Origin: Plakobranchus ocellatus
Lineage: Eukaryota; Mollusca; Gastropoda; Plakobranchidae
Direction of reading: 5' to 3'
Assembly: GCA_019648995.1 (NCBI GenBank)
Contig: BLXT01006094.1
Span: forward strand, 2,472 to 28,312
Length of the DNA: 25,841 nt
Numbering within the stretch: the stretch's first letter is position 1; every line of letters begins with the position of its first letter. This document shows, piece after piece, positions 1-10,813 of the stretch. The notes beneath the pieces are model-generated. The model saw only the letters and a list, made by a program, of their open reading frames with translations. It did not search any database and was not told the DNA's origin. The position numbers and the translations under genes were made by a program.

Positions 1-1262
1 TCCAATGTTCCCCTGTCATACCTAAAACCACTTGCGCTTGTCGACGGCAGGCAGCATCAAACCCGGCGCTTCATAGGTTTGATGCGTCTGCTATCGTTAT
101 ACTCTTCTTTGCATTAGTTCACCTCAGCCCGATGAGTGCTGCGTGGCTCCACAACTGCTGTTACATATATTTTGAAGCAATTTATATATTGATGCAATTC
201 AATGATTTTCGCATTGCCTCTGAGTTGAGCAATATTGCTTCTCGAATCATAAGCAAGATTTTGTGTCCATTTGACATGCCTCTTTTCCAAGATTTCTCAA
301 TTTTGACCTTGTCTAATTTCCATATTCTGTAGAACAGTCAACACACACACACACAAAAACTATTACGCGAAAAGAATTAGCTGGCTCCTTTTACCTCTTA
401 TTGTCGAGACAAACTAGCAATAGAACTTAATCTGGTCTTTAATTAGCTGCTACGAAAAAAGTGAAATGTCTCGTTCAAAGTATGAAAGTGGACTGATCCT
501 TGGCTAATCTAGTTCTCTTGGAAAAATGAGTCACGGGAGAGTGGACAGGCACATGACTTGTTCCTTTTCCATCACACTTGTGTAGTCACTCTTATACATG
601 ATGTGGAAGAGTTTATCTACTCTATTTTTTGGGGAGTTTATCTCACTGTAATTTGGTTTTATACTAAACGACTCACAATCAAATATGACGTGGGAGCAGC
701 CTTCTATTGGTCCACTCCGACAGCCTAAGATAGTCGCTGACCTTTTGCTTTTAACTATATCTTAGTGTCTTGAGCAGACCCTGAACGCAGTCGTCAAGTC
801 CTGAGGTATGATCAACAGCTCATCGAGCTTTATTCAATTTGTATGCTCTTCCATTACTGAATCCCAATGCAGCTTCCTAAGATTTTCGCCATGTGTGTTA
901 AAGTAGTTGAGTTTTCGGACTGTTGTTAGCTCGTTGTCACTTTCGCTAGATTATCGGGTCTTGTTTGCCTTTTTTCAAACATAGAGTGGTACCCAAAGCG
1001 AATTTATCAAAAACTGTAAAATTTTTTGCTTAAAATTTTCCCTCTATTGTAAAGAGGGGGGAGGGGGGGGGGGGAGGAGATATTTTGAACATGCACTCTT
1101 GCAGCTTTTTTTACCTTTCCGATAAAGAATATAATGCGGAGTTTAAAAACTGTATGTTTTGCAAATAATTGCGTTCTTGATCGTGGATATTGATAATAAC
1201 GAGGATGGAAGACGTCGTAAAAAATAATGGTCTTAATGATCTAGATGATTAAAGTTGCGACG
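1..1262 (+). repeat. Direct segmental repeat, copy 1 (left edge, truncated by window)
   Basis: This stretch aligns along its whole length, in the same orientation, with 23613-24873. The two are largely identical by eye, with scattered substitutions and small indels. Copy 2 has about 20 extra bases near 23852-23880, and copy 1 has a longer G tract at 1056-1074. Shared landmarks include the block around 40-90 and an inverted CCAAT (ATTGG) near 706. I see no credible open reading frame, terminal inverted repeats or LTR termini. The left end is cut by the window. It may be a low-copy segmental duplication or part of an unrecognised transposon. Confidence 0.88.
1056..1074 (+). repeat. Interrupted poly-G tract (6 G, A, 12 G)
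   Basis: Six G residues, one A, then twelve G residues. The equivalent place in the second repeat copy (about 24685-24688) has only four G, so the tract expanded in copy 1 or contracted in copy 2. It has G-quadruplex potential on the plus strand. Such runs are also prone to assembly length errors. Confidence 0.9.
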
Positions 1263-1499
1263 TTACTTGTCACCAATGGCTTAGTAATTTTAAGTTTGAT
1301 CTAATTTAACAATACCTGTGACAATAAGTTTTTTTACCTCGTAATAAACTGAAGAACAGAAATCACCCCAAATATAGCCGAAATTTTAACAAAAGTCGTA
1401 TTAACTTGAATTAAAACAATTTCAAAATAACAATTTTTCTTCTGCAAGCTTTCTTACATCAGCGGATTATCTCTCACCGGTTTCTGCAAGCTTCCTCCT

Positions 1500-1531
1500 C
1501 CACCCCCCCCTCCCACACACACACACACACA
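1500..1531 (+). repeat. C-rich run followed by (CA)n microsatellite
   Basis: A C-rich run is followed directly by about nine CA units. It borders the dispersed repeat that starts near 1533. A shorter CA run is at about 342-354. Confidence 0.9.
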
Positions 1532-1532
1532 G

Positions 1533-1753
1533 ACATGTCATAACCATTCTTATATATCCACTATCCTCAGTTTTTAGAAAATGTCAGTTATTCAGTACAT
1601 AGACTAATTGCACGATTTAATAAAGCAGCATATTATGAGAACTTCTAGAACAAAGAAGATATTCACAGAATTATTTCATCAAAGTTAGCTAGAAATACTG
1701 GCCCATTAAACTTCCTCACTTCACACACACCCATCATGGATACGACCTATATT
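1533..1753 (-). repeat. Dispersed repeat, inverted relative to 19569-19775
   Basis: Read on the minus strand, this segment matches plus-strand 19569-19775 over about 210 bases with moderate identity and a few indels. Shared anchors include AGGTCGTATCCATG near the 5' end, GGCCAGTATTT in the middle, and a TATAAGAAT block at the far end. It has no coding content. It is probably a copy of an unidentified transposable element or LTR fragment. Confidence 0.75.
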
Positions 1754-1759
1754 CTCCAG

Positions 1760-4700
1760 TTTGATTTTTAGTGTTTGTATATAGCGGCTCCACACCAAGA
1801 TGATCTCAGGCTTTCAGGGAGAGTTCCTGCAAATCTTAAAGTGGACTTGCTAGCCACTGTGCCTACGACAACCCACAGATTCCAGTAAACATAGTCGGCC
1901 CCTTCGAGACCCTCTAGAAATCCTTAAATCTTAAAAGGTAACAAAGCTAAAACAAAAATAGTACCGCAAAACTAAAAATAAGCCTAATCTAGGCTCCCCA
2001 AAACTGACCAAGCCTTACAAATACAAGGCCATACACAATATAATATAGTCCGAGTTTTATGTAGGAAAGAAAAAAGGAAAGAAAAGAAACAAACGATAGC
2101 ACTGCAAATAATGCGCTATGAATTCATGATCTGTTAGTTTTTGACCTGGCAAAATAACTGAAGATAAACAATTTTTTTTTTTAGGTAATGTCTGCCTCAG
2201 ACATAGCAATGTGTAAAAAGATCACGCTTGATCTGTTGAATATGACCCGTTGCATTTATAAGTAGATGGAGAGATGCTTTTGTTAATCTGAGTTTGATTT
2301 TACAATGCTTCATCATCTGATATATGCCAAGAAATTACATATGACAGTCCGTGTGGTGGTTGTGAGCTACGCTGCCGAAAACAACATCAAAGCCGACGAC
2401 TTCAAACTGTCTTCTCAATTTTTAATAAATCTGGCTAATCAAACGGAAAAAAAATTAAGAAATGAACATTTGTGGGAAAAATATTAAGGTAAATGACGCA
2501 CAGTAGCCCCGCAAAACGTGACGTGGTGGCAACAATGACAAAAAACAGTTCAGAGTAAAGATAAGTAAAGAGGGGAAAGTTAGGGGACTAACTTACTCTT
2601 TTCACAACAATCGCTCCACCATGAGAGTGCCGACTCCGAAAAAAAAATATAAAGGAAGATATTCAAAATTTGATACTCTCTGCCTGTTGCCTTAGACCAA
2701 ATAGAGGTCCGTAACAGTTAAATTCTACGAGTTTAGAAATTTATAATCTTTACACTAAATTCAAAACATTGAGGCAAATATATATGATGAAAAAAAAATT
2801 AAAGTACGTGAAGCTACACAACTTAAGCGCTACTTCTGAAGAAGAAAATGGATCGATTTTAATTGTAGAAATAATCAGGGAGCAAAATCTCTCTATGCCA
2901 CAAAGCCATTCAACAAACGAAAAAGGGAAAGAAACAAAAATATCAGACAGTAAGGCGAAAAGGAATACTAGAAAGGAACTACCTCTGAACCCAGTGAGCA
3001 ATATATCATTGAAAATTGAGAAACTCGCTGCTCCCTATGTGTTCGTTATACGGGTGTTTCCTTCTATTAACAGTTCTTCCTAAGTTTACACGTTAGTACT
3101 GAAAGATTTCGCAAACTAGCAGTTCCACAAGTTTGCTGAATGTCAAGATTAAAAATGGTTCTAGAAGGAAAGAATATAGTGAAAAGTCTGACTTTCTCAT
3201 GATTTGGCAGCAAAGGTAATCCGAAATGCATAGGGTTATCTGAGTTCCGTTGGAATCACCGGTCACTCTTGTTCGCACTTTATAAGGACCAGGATGGCTC
3301 ATTGATGTACATTTAATTGATCATAAAATCTTGACGTTTTAACCGCGATTTGATATAATGATTTAACGTTTTACGTTATACATCAATACACAATAAGATT
3401 ATATAATTAAAAACAGTAAAATTATGTGTAAACCAATAATATTCAATACAATCTGGCTCGAGATACTATAGTTGCTACTCGAACAAATATATGCATTTAG
3501 TTTACTTAAGTCTTTAAAAGGCTTACTTACTCTAACCGTTTTTATGTTTGGATTAAAGATCATCAAAATACTTCGCAATGCTTATGTTTAATCTGATATG
3601 ATTTAAGCTAATAAAACAATCATATCAGGCAGTTCAAGTAGTACAATTATTAATTACGATTAACAACTTAGTCATTGTAATATTTTGTATCCAATGTATA
3701 AAATGCATTTTGTTACACAAAATATGATATCAGACTTTCTTCAGAAAACAAATCATTAAATACTAAACGGTTCATTTCGAAAAATAGCTTTTAAAGTTTT
3801 CATAATATTTGTTCATGTATCTTTGCACTTCACCACCTGCCCGGTTTTCATAAAGAGTAATCCTAAAAATGTTTTTTTTTTTGTTTTTTTTTCTACAAGG
3901 AGAACAATATCTATCTTACATCTAGTTATATATAAAAGGCATTATTATCTTCAGAGCAATTCCAAAATCTCTGTAGAACGGCCGTTCTGCTCTAGAGCAT
4001 CACTTTTCTCCCCGAGATAAAACTAATGCATTTGTTTCCGAGTAGGTACCAATGCTGAACGCTCAACAACTAGTTCATGTGCAAAATGCCAGGAGTGGTG
4101 TTTGCGCCACAGCAATTATCTCGCTGGCAGCTCCGACATGGGGAGCAAAGCAAGGTCCTATTTTTCCTAGGCAAAGATTTCAACTTATGTATTGACGGTG
4201 TCATTGATTCGTTTCCTTTACTCGCACACCCCTTGCCGAAAGTAGGGGCTTGCATTCGTTGAAGATAATAATGTCTTGTACAGGGACCATCGCTTCTGTG
4301 CCGCGTGGATGATGAACGGCATTCTTTGACTGGTTATCAAAACTGCATCCTTGCGCTCGGACTACATTAGTCCACATAACTGTTCCGTTATGCCAAAAAA
4401 TAATAATGAGATCTATACAGCAAATAGGTGAGAAGGATTCTGAAAAGGTCAAAGTCAAAACAATATGCTCATTGTCGTTGAAAAAGTGCAATTATTCCTG
4501 CTGAACTCACTTTCATCTAAACTAACTCGTATGTGATTAAATTGAAGGAAAATAAGCAATGTTTTTATTTTGTTCAAGAGAGTGGTCATAACAATCGGAT
4601 GTGCTCTGGACATTGCTATCTTCTATTTTGGATCATGGCACGTAAATATATTCTAAGGCGTCATTTTCTGTGCCTGAAGTTGAGCAATCCTTATTACAGT

Positions 4701-5129
4701 GATTTTTGCACACAATGGAGTATATGCGCAAAGTACGCTTCTATCGTTTTTAGTCACATTCTGTAAAAGTACGCCATTAGAGAAACATTCCTACAATTTA
4801 GATAATCTCTTTAAAAACCACGAAATAAAATTGATTGACAAAAAATATCTTGAAACGCAAAGATAAAAAGATACACATGTGAGAGCAAGGAGGCAGAAAG
4901 TGTTCAGAGAAAAACCGCTCCTTAGGCAGGTCTTTTGGCCCTGAAACTTCTGACACACTAAGCGGGCCAGGGCCATGACTCCTAGGTGTCCTTTTGTTAG
5001 CTTTTTTCATTCGAGCATCAGCTGTTTGGTTTTTTAACCCACAACCTTTTTTTTTTTAAACTCTCTCTCGACTGTGCCAAAGATGCTCGCGATAGTAGGA
5101 GGAAACTAATTACTTATGAAGTAGATGCT
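1760..5129. other. AT-rich intergenic stretch without a supported gene
   Basis: Only short open frames occur here. The longest is about 104 codons at 2769-3083 on the plus strand, lysine-rich, with no recognisable domain and an overlapping antisense frame. A patch at 4030-4500 is somewhat less AT-rich and has open frames of 61-96 codons on both strands. I could not match it to any family. Exons of a spliced gene cannot be excluded, but nothing supports one. Confidence 0.6.
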
Positions 5130-6253
5130 CATTCCTTCTACCCAAGATCCATCTGGAACAAGTTTCGGCAGTCTCATCAAGAGCTTTCAAAACTTTTGTT
5201 CTTTTCTCGCAATGATGGAGAGTTTGCTCAGAAGCCTGTAGGCTGAGTAATCTCTTAACGCCAACCTCTATATGCAATGTCTGGACTTTGTATCCAGATA
5301 TTCCAGCTCCTTGCTCAAGTCCTTGTATGTTATTTTTTTAAATGCAATTACCTCTTCCATTCTACTCTCGTATGTTACTATACGATGAGTTCAACCATAA
5401 TGAGTTTGTTGAGTAACGCTTGTATGGAATACGATGCTAGGCCTCATTCCTTTGTTTTTTATGGCCTAAGGATAACTGTTCCATACGGGTACATCAGCTG
5501 AAAATTCCCAATCATCACATCCATCCTTTAAGCTCTTTCTCTGAGTATCTAAGCTAGCTGCACTCCCAGAGAAGGCTTTGGTTCCACCCTCTGATATGAA
5601 TGCTGACGGTTAGATAAGCAGACATTTTGCGTCACATATTGCAACAGTAAGTTCTTGAAACACGTTGTTGTGTCACTACGTGCAGCTGCCCTGGGTTAAG
5701 GGTGCTTTGCAGGAGCTGAGAATATGTTCTATGGTCTACACGCCTTGACACAGTAGACATGTAGGATAATATTTCATTCCTCACAGTACCAAATTAACAT
5801 TTGAATGCAGAAGGTTACACACAATTTGGATAAAGAGGCTGGTTCTGAGTGGCCCCATGTGCCATATCTCATTCTATGTTATAGATCTCTGTAATATGCT
5901 TTCCCAGCTTGTCCAATGTCCTTATTGGGGTTGCTGGATTGCTTTCTACATTTGCTTAGAGTCCTCTTCGAGTCTGATCTCGTCAATTATATCGTGTCTT
6001 TTCCTTTTGCCTTCGATTCTGTTTTTAACCACAACTTCATTACTTCTGATCCCAGTCCTTTTCTTCCAGTCTGAGTGAGACCAATATTACCTCTTTTATT
6101 TTCAGGCACTCTTTTGCTTGTTTACCTGTTTCGTTAATTTTCCATTTTATGCCAGTTCTTAGATGGGGCTGAATGGATCTCACTGTGAAACTTCAAGCAT
6201 TGTCCTTAGTCTAGCTTTACCGCAATTGTATTCTTCGACTATTGACTTCAGCC
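5130..6253 (-). pseudogene. Decayed LINE-like retrotransposon pol, C-terminal part (zinc finger plus probable restriction-like endonuclease)
   Basis: The minus-strand translation keeps the layout of a widespread animal retroelement pol C-terminus. From 6250 downward there is a helical segment containing SIVEEY and KARL. At 5850-5867 there is an IWHMGP block (W, H, P positions kept). At 5709-5759 there is a C-x2-C...H-x4-C finger (CLLC then EHILSSC). A segment resembling a PD-(D/E)xK-type endonuclease follows: RPSIVF at 5427-5444, where the family usually has Asp for Ser, then VELIV at 5387-5398 followed by YESRMEE one frame off. Many in-frame stops and at least one frameshift make it dead. 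RLE-bearing LINEs (R2/NeSL-like) carry a finger followed by such an endonuclease after RT. The RT itself is not in this fragment. The family call comes from remembered motifs, not a search. The homology runs up to the Gypsy LTR boundary at 6254, so the LTR element may have inserted into it. Confidence 0.68.
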
Positions 6254-6442
6254 TGTTAGCGGGACAGGGAAAATACTCACAACATAAATAACGAAATACG
6301 ACACTGGCCACGAACTTACTGAAACAACAATCACGGTAGATGATTTTATAACATCGACTGCAACAAGCGGTTGACACAATTAAAGAAGTAGGACACCGTG
6401 AATAGGCGGCAGAAAAACTATATTATCCAAAAGGATATATAT

Positions 6443-6443
<1 letters not shown>

Positions 6444-6517
<74 letters not shown>
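6444..6517. repeat. (CA)n then (TA)n microsatellite inside the 3' LTR
   Basis: About eight CA units are followed by about 29 TA units. The matching tract in the other LTR (12391-12474) is nearly pure TA with one TTT interruption, so the array has evolved separately in the two LTRs. Confidence 0.95.
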
Positions 6518-6520
<3 letters not shown>

Positions 6521-6849
6521 AAGTAGGAATGTTACATACCGAAGAAGACAGATATATATGAGATAAACTAAATATAAATGTCCACGCACACAGGCGTGAC
6601 AATACAATGTAACCCGGTAAGCGTCACGAGATAAGAAAGTTATAACACAAATCCACCCACGAGGAAACTCTCCTCGAAAAACTACTTTATAGATTAGAAA
6701 GAAACTTACACAGCCCCCACATCTATCACTCACACATGCACACACTTCTAACTAATTAATCCACCGATGATCCTGTCAGTAGGAGCTTGTGAAGGGAGTA
6801 GAGAAAATCTAGAATGTCTAGGAATCAATGGACCTCAACTCGGACACGA

Positions 6850-6929
6850 GCACAGTTATTTCAAAGCACAGTTATTTCAAAGCACAGTTATTTCAAAACA
6901 CAGTTATTTCAAAGCACAGTTATTCCAAC
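6850..6929. repeat. Five 16-bp tandem repeats in the 3' LTR
   Basis: The unit GCACAGTTATTTCAAA occurs five times head to tail with one or two variants. The same five-unit array is in the 5' LTR at 12806-12885. Repeated units in an LTR often carry transcription-factor sites, but the factor is unknown. Confidence 0.93.
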
Positions 6930-7449
6930 GTCACCAGATCACCAGCCCTTACTTGAGGAAGCTAGGACAGTAATGGATATATAATTACATTATACCACCA
7001 TTTTACGGGAGAAACATAAACCCGTAGACTCGCGCAGACATGCGCTAACAGTCTGTGTAGGCACACGTCCTCAGGTAAAATTCAAATACGAACCGCCGCT
7101 CCTATGCGGGTATAAAAGTAGAGACCCAGACACAAATGGTCGTAGAAATTGGAAATATCTCTTCGAGCCGGACCAATCAGCCACAACGTGTAGCCAGGAC
7201 TGTCTTCCTCCAGCGTTCAGTGCAAAGTGTGACCCACTCCTCCAAAGATTCCGCCAGTGTGCAGCTCCGTCCAAACTTGCCGTTGTCACGTGGCCTAACC
7301 AACCAATCACAAGGCACACACTCACACTCCAATAACAACTTTAAAACGGGCTCCCAAATTAATCACGTAAAGCACAACCCCACTCCCTCTACACTAAATA
7401 CCCAACTATGCCCAGATAAACTAACATCACAACTACATTAGTCCTTACA

Positions 7450-7765
7450 TTCACCCGCATCCCAAGAGAGAACCATAGGTTCGTACGATAAAATCCCAAA
7501 TACACAAGACATTCACACTATGATGAGAGTAACGTTGTCACCGAGGACCAAGAGTAACAGCACCTGCAACAAGAAAAAAAACCACAACGACGCAGTAATT
7601 AATTGCATAAGAACTATACACAGCAAAGCAAACGGTATCATAGGCATAATTCCATGGCGACAAAATGATTAACCCACTATCAATCCAAAATGAGGACTGC
7701 TCATCCTGTCAAGAAAAAGTAGCATTAGACTCAGGAATCAAAAGCAATAACTGAAAATATGCAGT
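7450..7765 (-). other. Untranslated spacer between RNase H and 3' LTR
   Basis: About 315 bases follow the RNase H stop (minus strand) with no coding signal. The polypurine tract should lie at the LTR edge near 7450-7470. The minus strand there reads GGGATGCGGG, which is purine-rich but imperfect. Absence of integrase here fits an element that carried integrase upstream of RT. Confidence 0.55.
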
Positions 7766-8242
7766 CTAACACAGTCTCGACAGCACGTCTGTGTGGACAT
7801 TCTGAGATCCAGGCATGTGAACGACCTGAAACGAAAATTCCCGCAAAGCCAAAGCCCATCTCATCAGGCGCACATTCTTCGGGGAACTTGCTCTAAGGTA
7901 TGACAATGGCTTATGGTCGGTCTGAAAAATAATATGATTAAAAGCCAAATATCGCTCAAACTGCGTCACAGCAAATACCAGGGCCAATGCCTCCCTCTCG
8001 ATCGCAGAATATCTTCCCTCGCGTGAAAGATGTTTGCGGCTTGCATACCGACAAGGCATCAGGGTCCCATCCCGATCCTGCAGAAGTACTGCTCCTGTAC
8101 CAAAATCTGAGGCACCAGACGTCACGTTGAACGTTTCCTGCATATCTGGAATAACAAGAATAGGAGAAGACGAGAAAAGTCTGTTAATTTCAGCCAAAGA
8201 CTGACCACATCTAGGAGTCCACTGGACTTTTTCTGGTGTTCC
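7766..8242 (-). pseudogene. RNase H domain of the Gypsy pol (degenerate)
   Basis: Ty3/Gypsy RNase H degrades the RNA strand of the RNA-DNA hybrid during reverse transcription. The frame continues that of RT after an in-frame TAA at 8243-8245. Visible motifs are ASDFGTGAVLLQ, the YSAIEREALALVFAV helix carrying the catalytic Glu, the FQTDHKPL motif carrying a catalytic Asp, and a terminal NVHTDVLSR motif with the last Asp. At the first catalytic position the family has TDAS, but here it reads SGAS, so that Asp is Gly. The frame ends in TAG immediately after LSRLC, a natural place for pol to end when integrase is upstream. Inactive as sequenced. Confidence 0.9.
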
Positions 8243-9238
8243 TTACCGAAGCAGATCCGACAAAGGCGCAGAAGTTGATGCGAAATTAGCAATAAAATGC
8301 CTATAATAATTCACCAAACCAAGAAGACTGCGAACCTCTTTCTTCTTCACAGGAAATGACAATTGAAGAATCTTATCCAATTTTTTCTGGACGGGGACTA
8401 AGGTACCGGAAGTGACCATATGGCCCAAAAATTGAACAGAGAAGCTACCAATAGACACTTTAGAAGGATTCTCTTGTAAGCCATGAGGTCTAAGTAACAC
8501 GAACAAAGATCTCAAAGCAACAATGTGTTGCTGCCACGATGTAGCGAAGACAAGAGTATCATTAAAATATGAGAGTAAGTCAGGAGTCTGGCCAATAACT
8601 AACCTCATTCGCCTACAAAAGGTAGCTGGAGCCGTAACCAAGCCGAAAAATATTGTTACCCACTGCATCAATCCCAAAGGAGTCTGAAAAGCAGTGTACT
8701 TACGACTCTCCGAATGTAAAGGAACCTGCTAATAGGCCTTGCATAAATCACAACTCGAGAAGATCGTAGCATAGGACAGCTGATGAAATAGATCCTCCTG
8801 CCGCGGAATATTTTCGGCATCAAACACTGTTACTGCGTTCAATTTCCGAAAGTCAATAAATAGTCTCATGGATCCAACCTTCTTCTTCACTACCACAATC
8901 GGAAAACAAGAAGGACTATCCCAAGGTTCAATCCCTCCTAGAGTCAGTAGGTCATTAATTTCCTGGGTCACAAACTCACGGGCAGCAAAAGGTGACGGAT
9001 AGGGTTTAACCCGTATAACTGCATCCGTGGTGAGTCTAATCTCATGGCAAAGAGTTATGGCACATCCAGGAACAGATATCAGAATATCCTGAAACTCTAT
9101 AAACAACTCCTTAACATCCTGAACCTGAGAAAAGCTCAAACTCGGATCAATGACAACTGTACCACTTTCTGACGCCAAAGGCGGTGTCGTAATTAATGAA
9201 CCTATCTCACCACCATCCTCTTCGGAGATGGCTGACAC
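8243..9238 (-). pseudogene. Reverse transcriptase domain of the Gypsy pol (degenerate)
   Basis: Minus-strand RT of Ty3/Gypsy type. The N-terminal part has a Q-V-x-L-L-like helix, a PGCAITLCHEI motif, the KPYPSPFA block, LTLGGIEPWDSP, PIVVVKKKVGSMRLFIDFRKLN, and IFSSCDLCKAY with the first catalytic Asp. An in-frame TAG at 8729-8731 replaces the expected Trp of the next motif. The second half has PLGLMQWVTIFFGLVTAPATF, then YFND at the catalytic YxDD box (first Asp replaced by Asn), FLGHMV, and LLGLVNYYRHFI. It closes with an in-frame TAA at 8243-8245. All pieces share one frame, so the breaks are point nonsense mutations. In-frame TAA codons also separate it from the upstream segment (9239-9241 and 9389-9391). 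Fold and family are certain; activity is not possible as sequenced. Confidence 0.93.
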
Positions 9239-9391
9239 TTACACGGCAGGCTCTGCGAAACAAATAGTTTCACAAAATGGAAAATCCGAGTCACGATGAG
9301 GATGCAATTCCTTATCAACAACAGTATCAACACTCAAAGAAGTCACTAATGAACTCACCGAACCGAAAGGAAATACAGACGGATCACATTA

Positions 9392-9697
9392 TGATACCGC
9401 ACCAGCAACTGCCTGATTAGAGCATGCGTTGTCAACATTATCCAAGTTACCACTAGGAGAAGGTGAAGCGTAAGTGCTACGCTTATACTTCCGAAGTAGA
9501 TTCACATGAAAAGTACACTTCCGATCACCGAGATCCACCAGGTAAACAACACTCGTGCGTTTCTCAATTACCCTGTAAGGTCCTTTGAAAGACAACACAA
9601 GTTTATTTTCCGAAGTAGGGAGTAATACCAAAACTTCATCACCCGAAACAAAATGTTTCAGCTTCGACTTGGAATAATCTTCCTTTTGGCGACTTGG
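9392..9697 (-). pseudogene. Integrase C-terminal GPY/F-type segment plus linker
   Basis: In the same frame as RT, this encodes a basic lead-in (RQKEDYSKSK), then GDEVLVLLPTSENKL, FKGPYRVIEK and FHVNLLRKYKR. This is the GPY/F module that follows the catalytic core in many Gypsy integrases and helps with DNA binding or multimer formation. A variable Ser/Asn/Asp-rich linker follows, as seen between integrase and RT in Gmr1-like elements. No HHCC zinc finger or D,D35E core precedes it. It starts within a few residues of the gag zinc knuckle, so a deletion of protease and the integrase core is the simplest explanation. Confidence 0.8.
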
Positions 9698-10798
9698 GCC
9701 CTCACGCCGCACAAGTCCCTTGCCACCACACTGATAACATATGACGTCATTACGACTCGCGGCCACACCAGAACCACCGCTCGAATTAGGTCTAAACTGC
9801 TGACCCCTGCCAACACTCCTGGTATTAGAACTAGGTCGGTTCCTATCTCTGGACGGAGAATGAGAAGTACCACTTCTACCTGAACCAGAGTAACCCTGAG
9901 AAATGGGTGACTTGTGACCCTGGGAAGGGTTATTTCCCCTGCCAACACCTCTCTGTGACCTAGGCCAATTACTCCGACTGTTGCCCTTATCATAGGCACG
10001 TGCCAAAGGACGATAAGGCTCAGACTCAGTTTTGGCAGAAAAAGAAACGGAAGGTTTCTTAGAAAAAAAGACTTATTAGGTCTAGCTTCAATATAGGCTG
10101 TCGCTACTGCCTTAAGGTAGACCATATCAGATGGTGACTGATCCTTAACATAAGCAACAAAGTCCTCATCTTACGCCTGGAGAGCAATTTCCGAACAAAT
10201 TAAATAAGATAACCCCTCCAGTGTGGACACTGCTGACAACTCTTTCCATGTGTCAAAATATCGTTTGGCACGGTTGATAAAAGTGCCAAAGTCCTTGTCA
10301 GCCTGCGGCTTCACCGATAGAAATTTTGACCTAAAGCCATTTCTGTCACAATTAAATCTCCGAAGCAAAATCCGCTTCACCGATGGGTAGTCCGCGCTTT
10401 CAGTAGGACTTAACAACAAAAACACGGATAAGGCTTCATCTTGTAGCGAATTAGCTAAGCCAGACGCCCACTCAGACTCATGCCATCAAAACGCAGCAGC
10501 ATGGCGTTCAAACCTTTCGAGGTAAAGGTCTACCTGGGACGGATCAGACAGGAGAGGTATCTTTGGTTTCTGAGTACCATACCCTTGCCTAGTAGTAACC
10601 ATGTCGACATTAGGGTTCGACTCGAGCTCTATTTTTTAATTGTGTCTCCATTTCCAACTTCTTACACTCTAACAGTCTCTGACTTTCTCTTTCTTCCCGT
10701 TGCTTTTCCCTTTCGATCTGTCTATCATTGCGCTCCATGTCCTGTCTAACCTTATCTTCAACCCACGCAGCCAAGTCATCAACGGACCCTACCACAGA
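9698..10798 (-). pseudogene. Gag of the Gypsy element (broken)
   Basis: Gag packages the retroelement RNA into cytoplasmic particles. Minus-strand pieces in order: an acidic/basic coiled-coil-like N-terminus (DLAAWVEDKVRQDMER then REKQREERESQR); a capsid-like segment (PKIPLLSDP, LYLERFERHA, LANSLQDEALSVFLLLSP, FRSKFLSVKPQADKDFGTFI, YVKDQSPSDM); an Arg/Gly/Ser-rich tail; and a zinc knuckle near 9697-9740. The knuckle keeps Cys-x2-Cys but has Leu for His and Gly for the last Cys. Breaks seen: frameshift near 10612-10616, in-frame TGA at 10486-10488, TAA at 10171-10173, and a one-base shift at an A run around 10063-10069. No ATG is in frame at the start; the frame opens after a TAG at 10811-10813. 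Confidence 0.85.
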
Positions 10799-10813
10799 GG
10801 CATATACACACTA

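Larger units (their letters stand above)
6254..7449 (-). repeat. 3' LTR of the Gypsy element
   Basis: It is homologous over its full length to 12209-13348. On the plus strand it starts TGTTAGCGGG and ends near TTACA, so the minus-strand LTR reads TGTAA...AACA with TG/CA termini. The outer limits could shift by about 5-10 bases. It differs from the 5' LTR by substitutions and indels: about 29 extra bases near 7184-7212, about 27 extra near 7375-7405, and a CA run before the TA tract. That divergence suggests an old insertion. Long frames within it on either strand are incidental. Confidence 0.85.

Noticed and set aside
2305..2487. 60-codon frame with an AENNIK string resembling some transposase N-termini
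   Set aside because: The match is too short and no other part of a transposase is visible around it.
2769..3083. 104-codon plus-strand open frame, lysine-rich
   Set aside because: No domain, no homology I recognise, an overlapping antisense frame of 83 codons, and AT-rich composition. Consistent with chance.
4070..4491. Overlapping open frames of 61-96 codons on both strands in a less AT-rich patch
   Set aside because: Frames are mutually overlapping and none shows a recognisable motif, so coding cannot be supported.
6380..6745. 121-codon minus-strand frame in the 3' LTR
   Set aside because: Built largely from the TA/CA microsatellite (Tyr-Ile repeats); not a protein.
7071..7441. Open frames of 84-101 codons on both strands in the LTR
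   Set aside because: They lie inside the LTR and are broken in the other LTR copy. By-products.
9658..10125. 155-codon minus-strand frame as a separate gene
   Set aside because: Only its first ~25 codons are gag. The rest is the wrong frame after the homopolymer shift.
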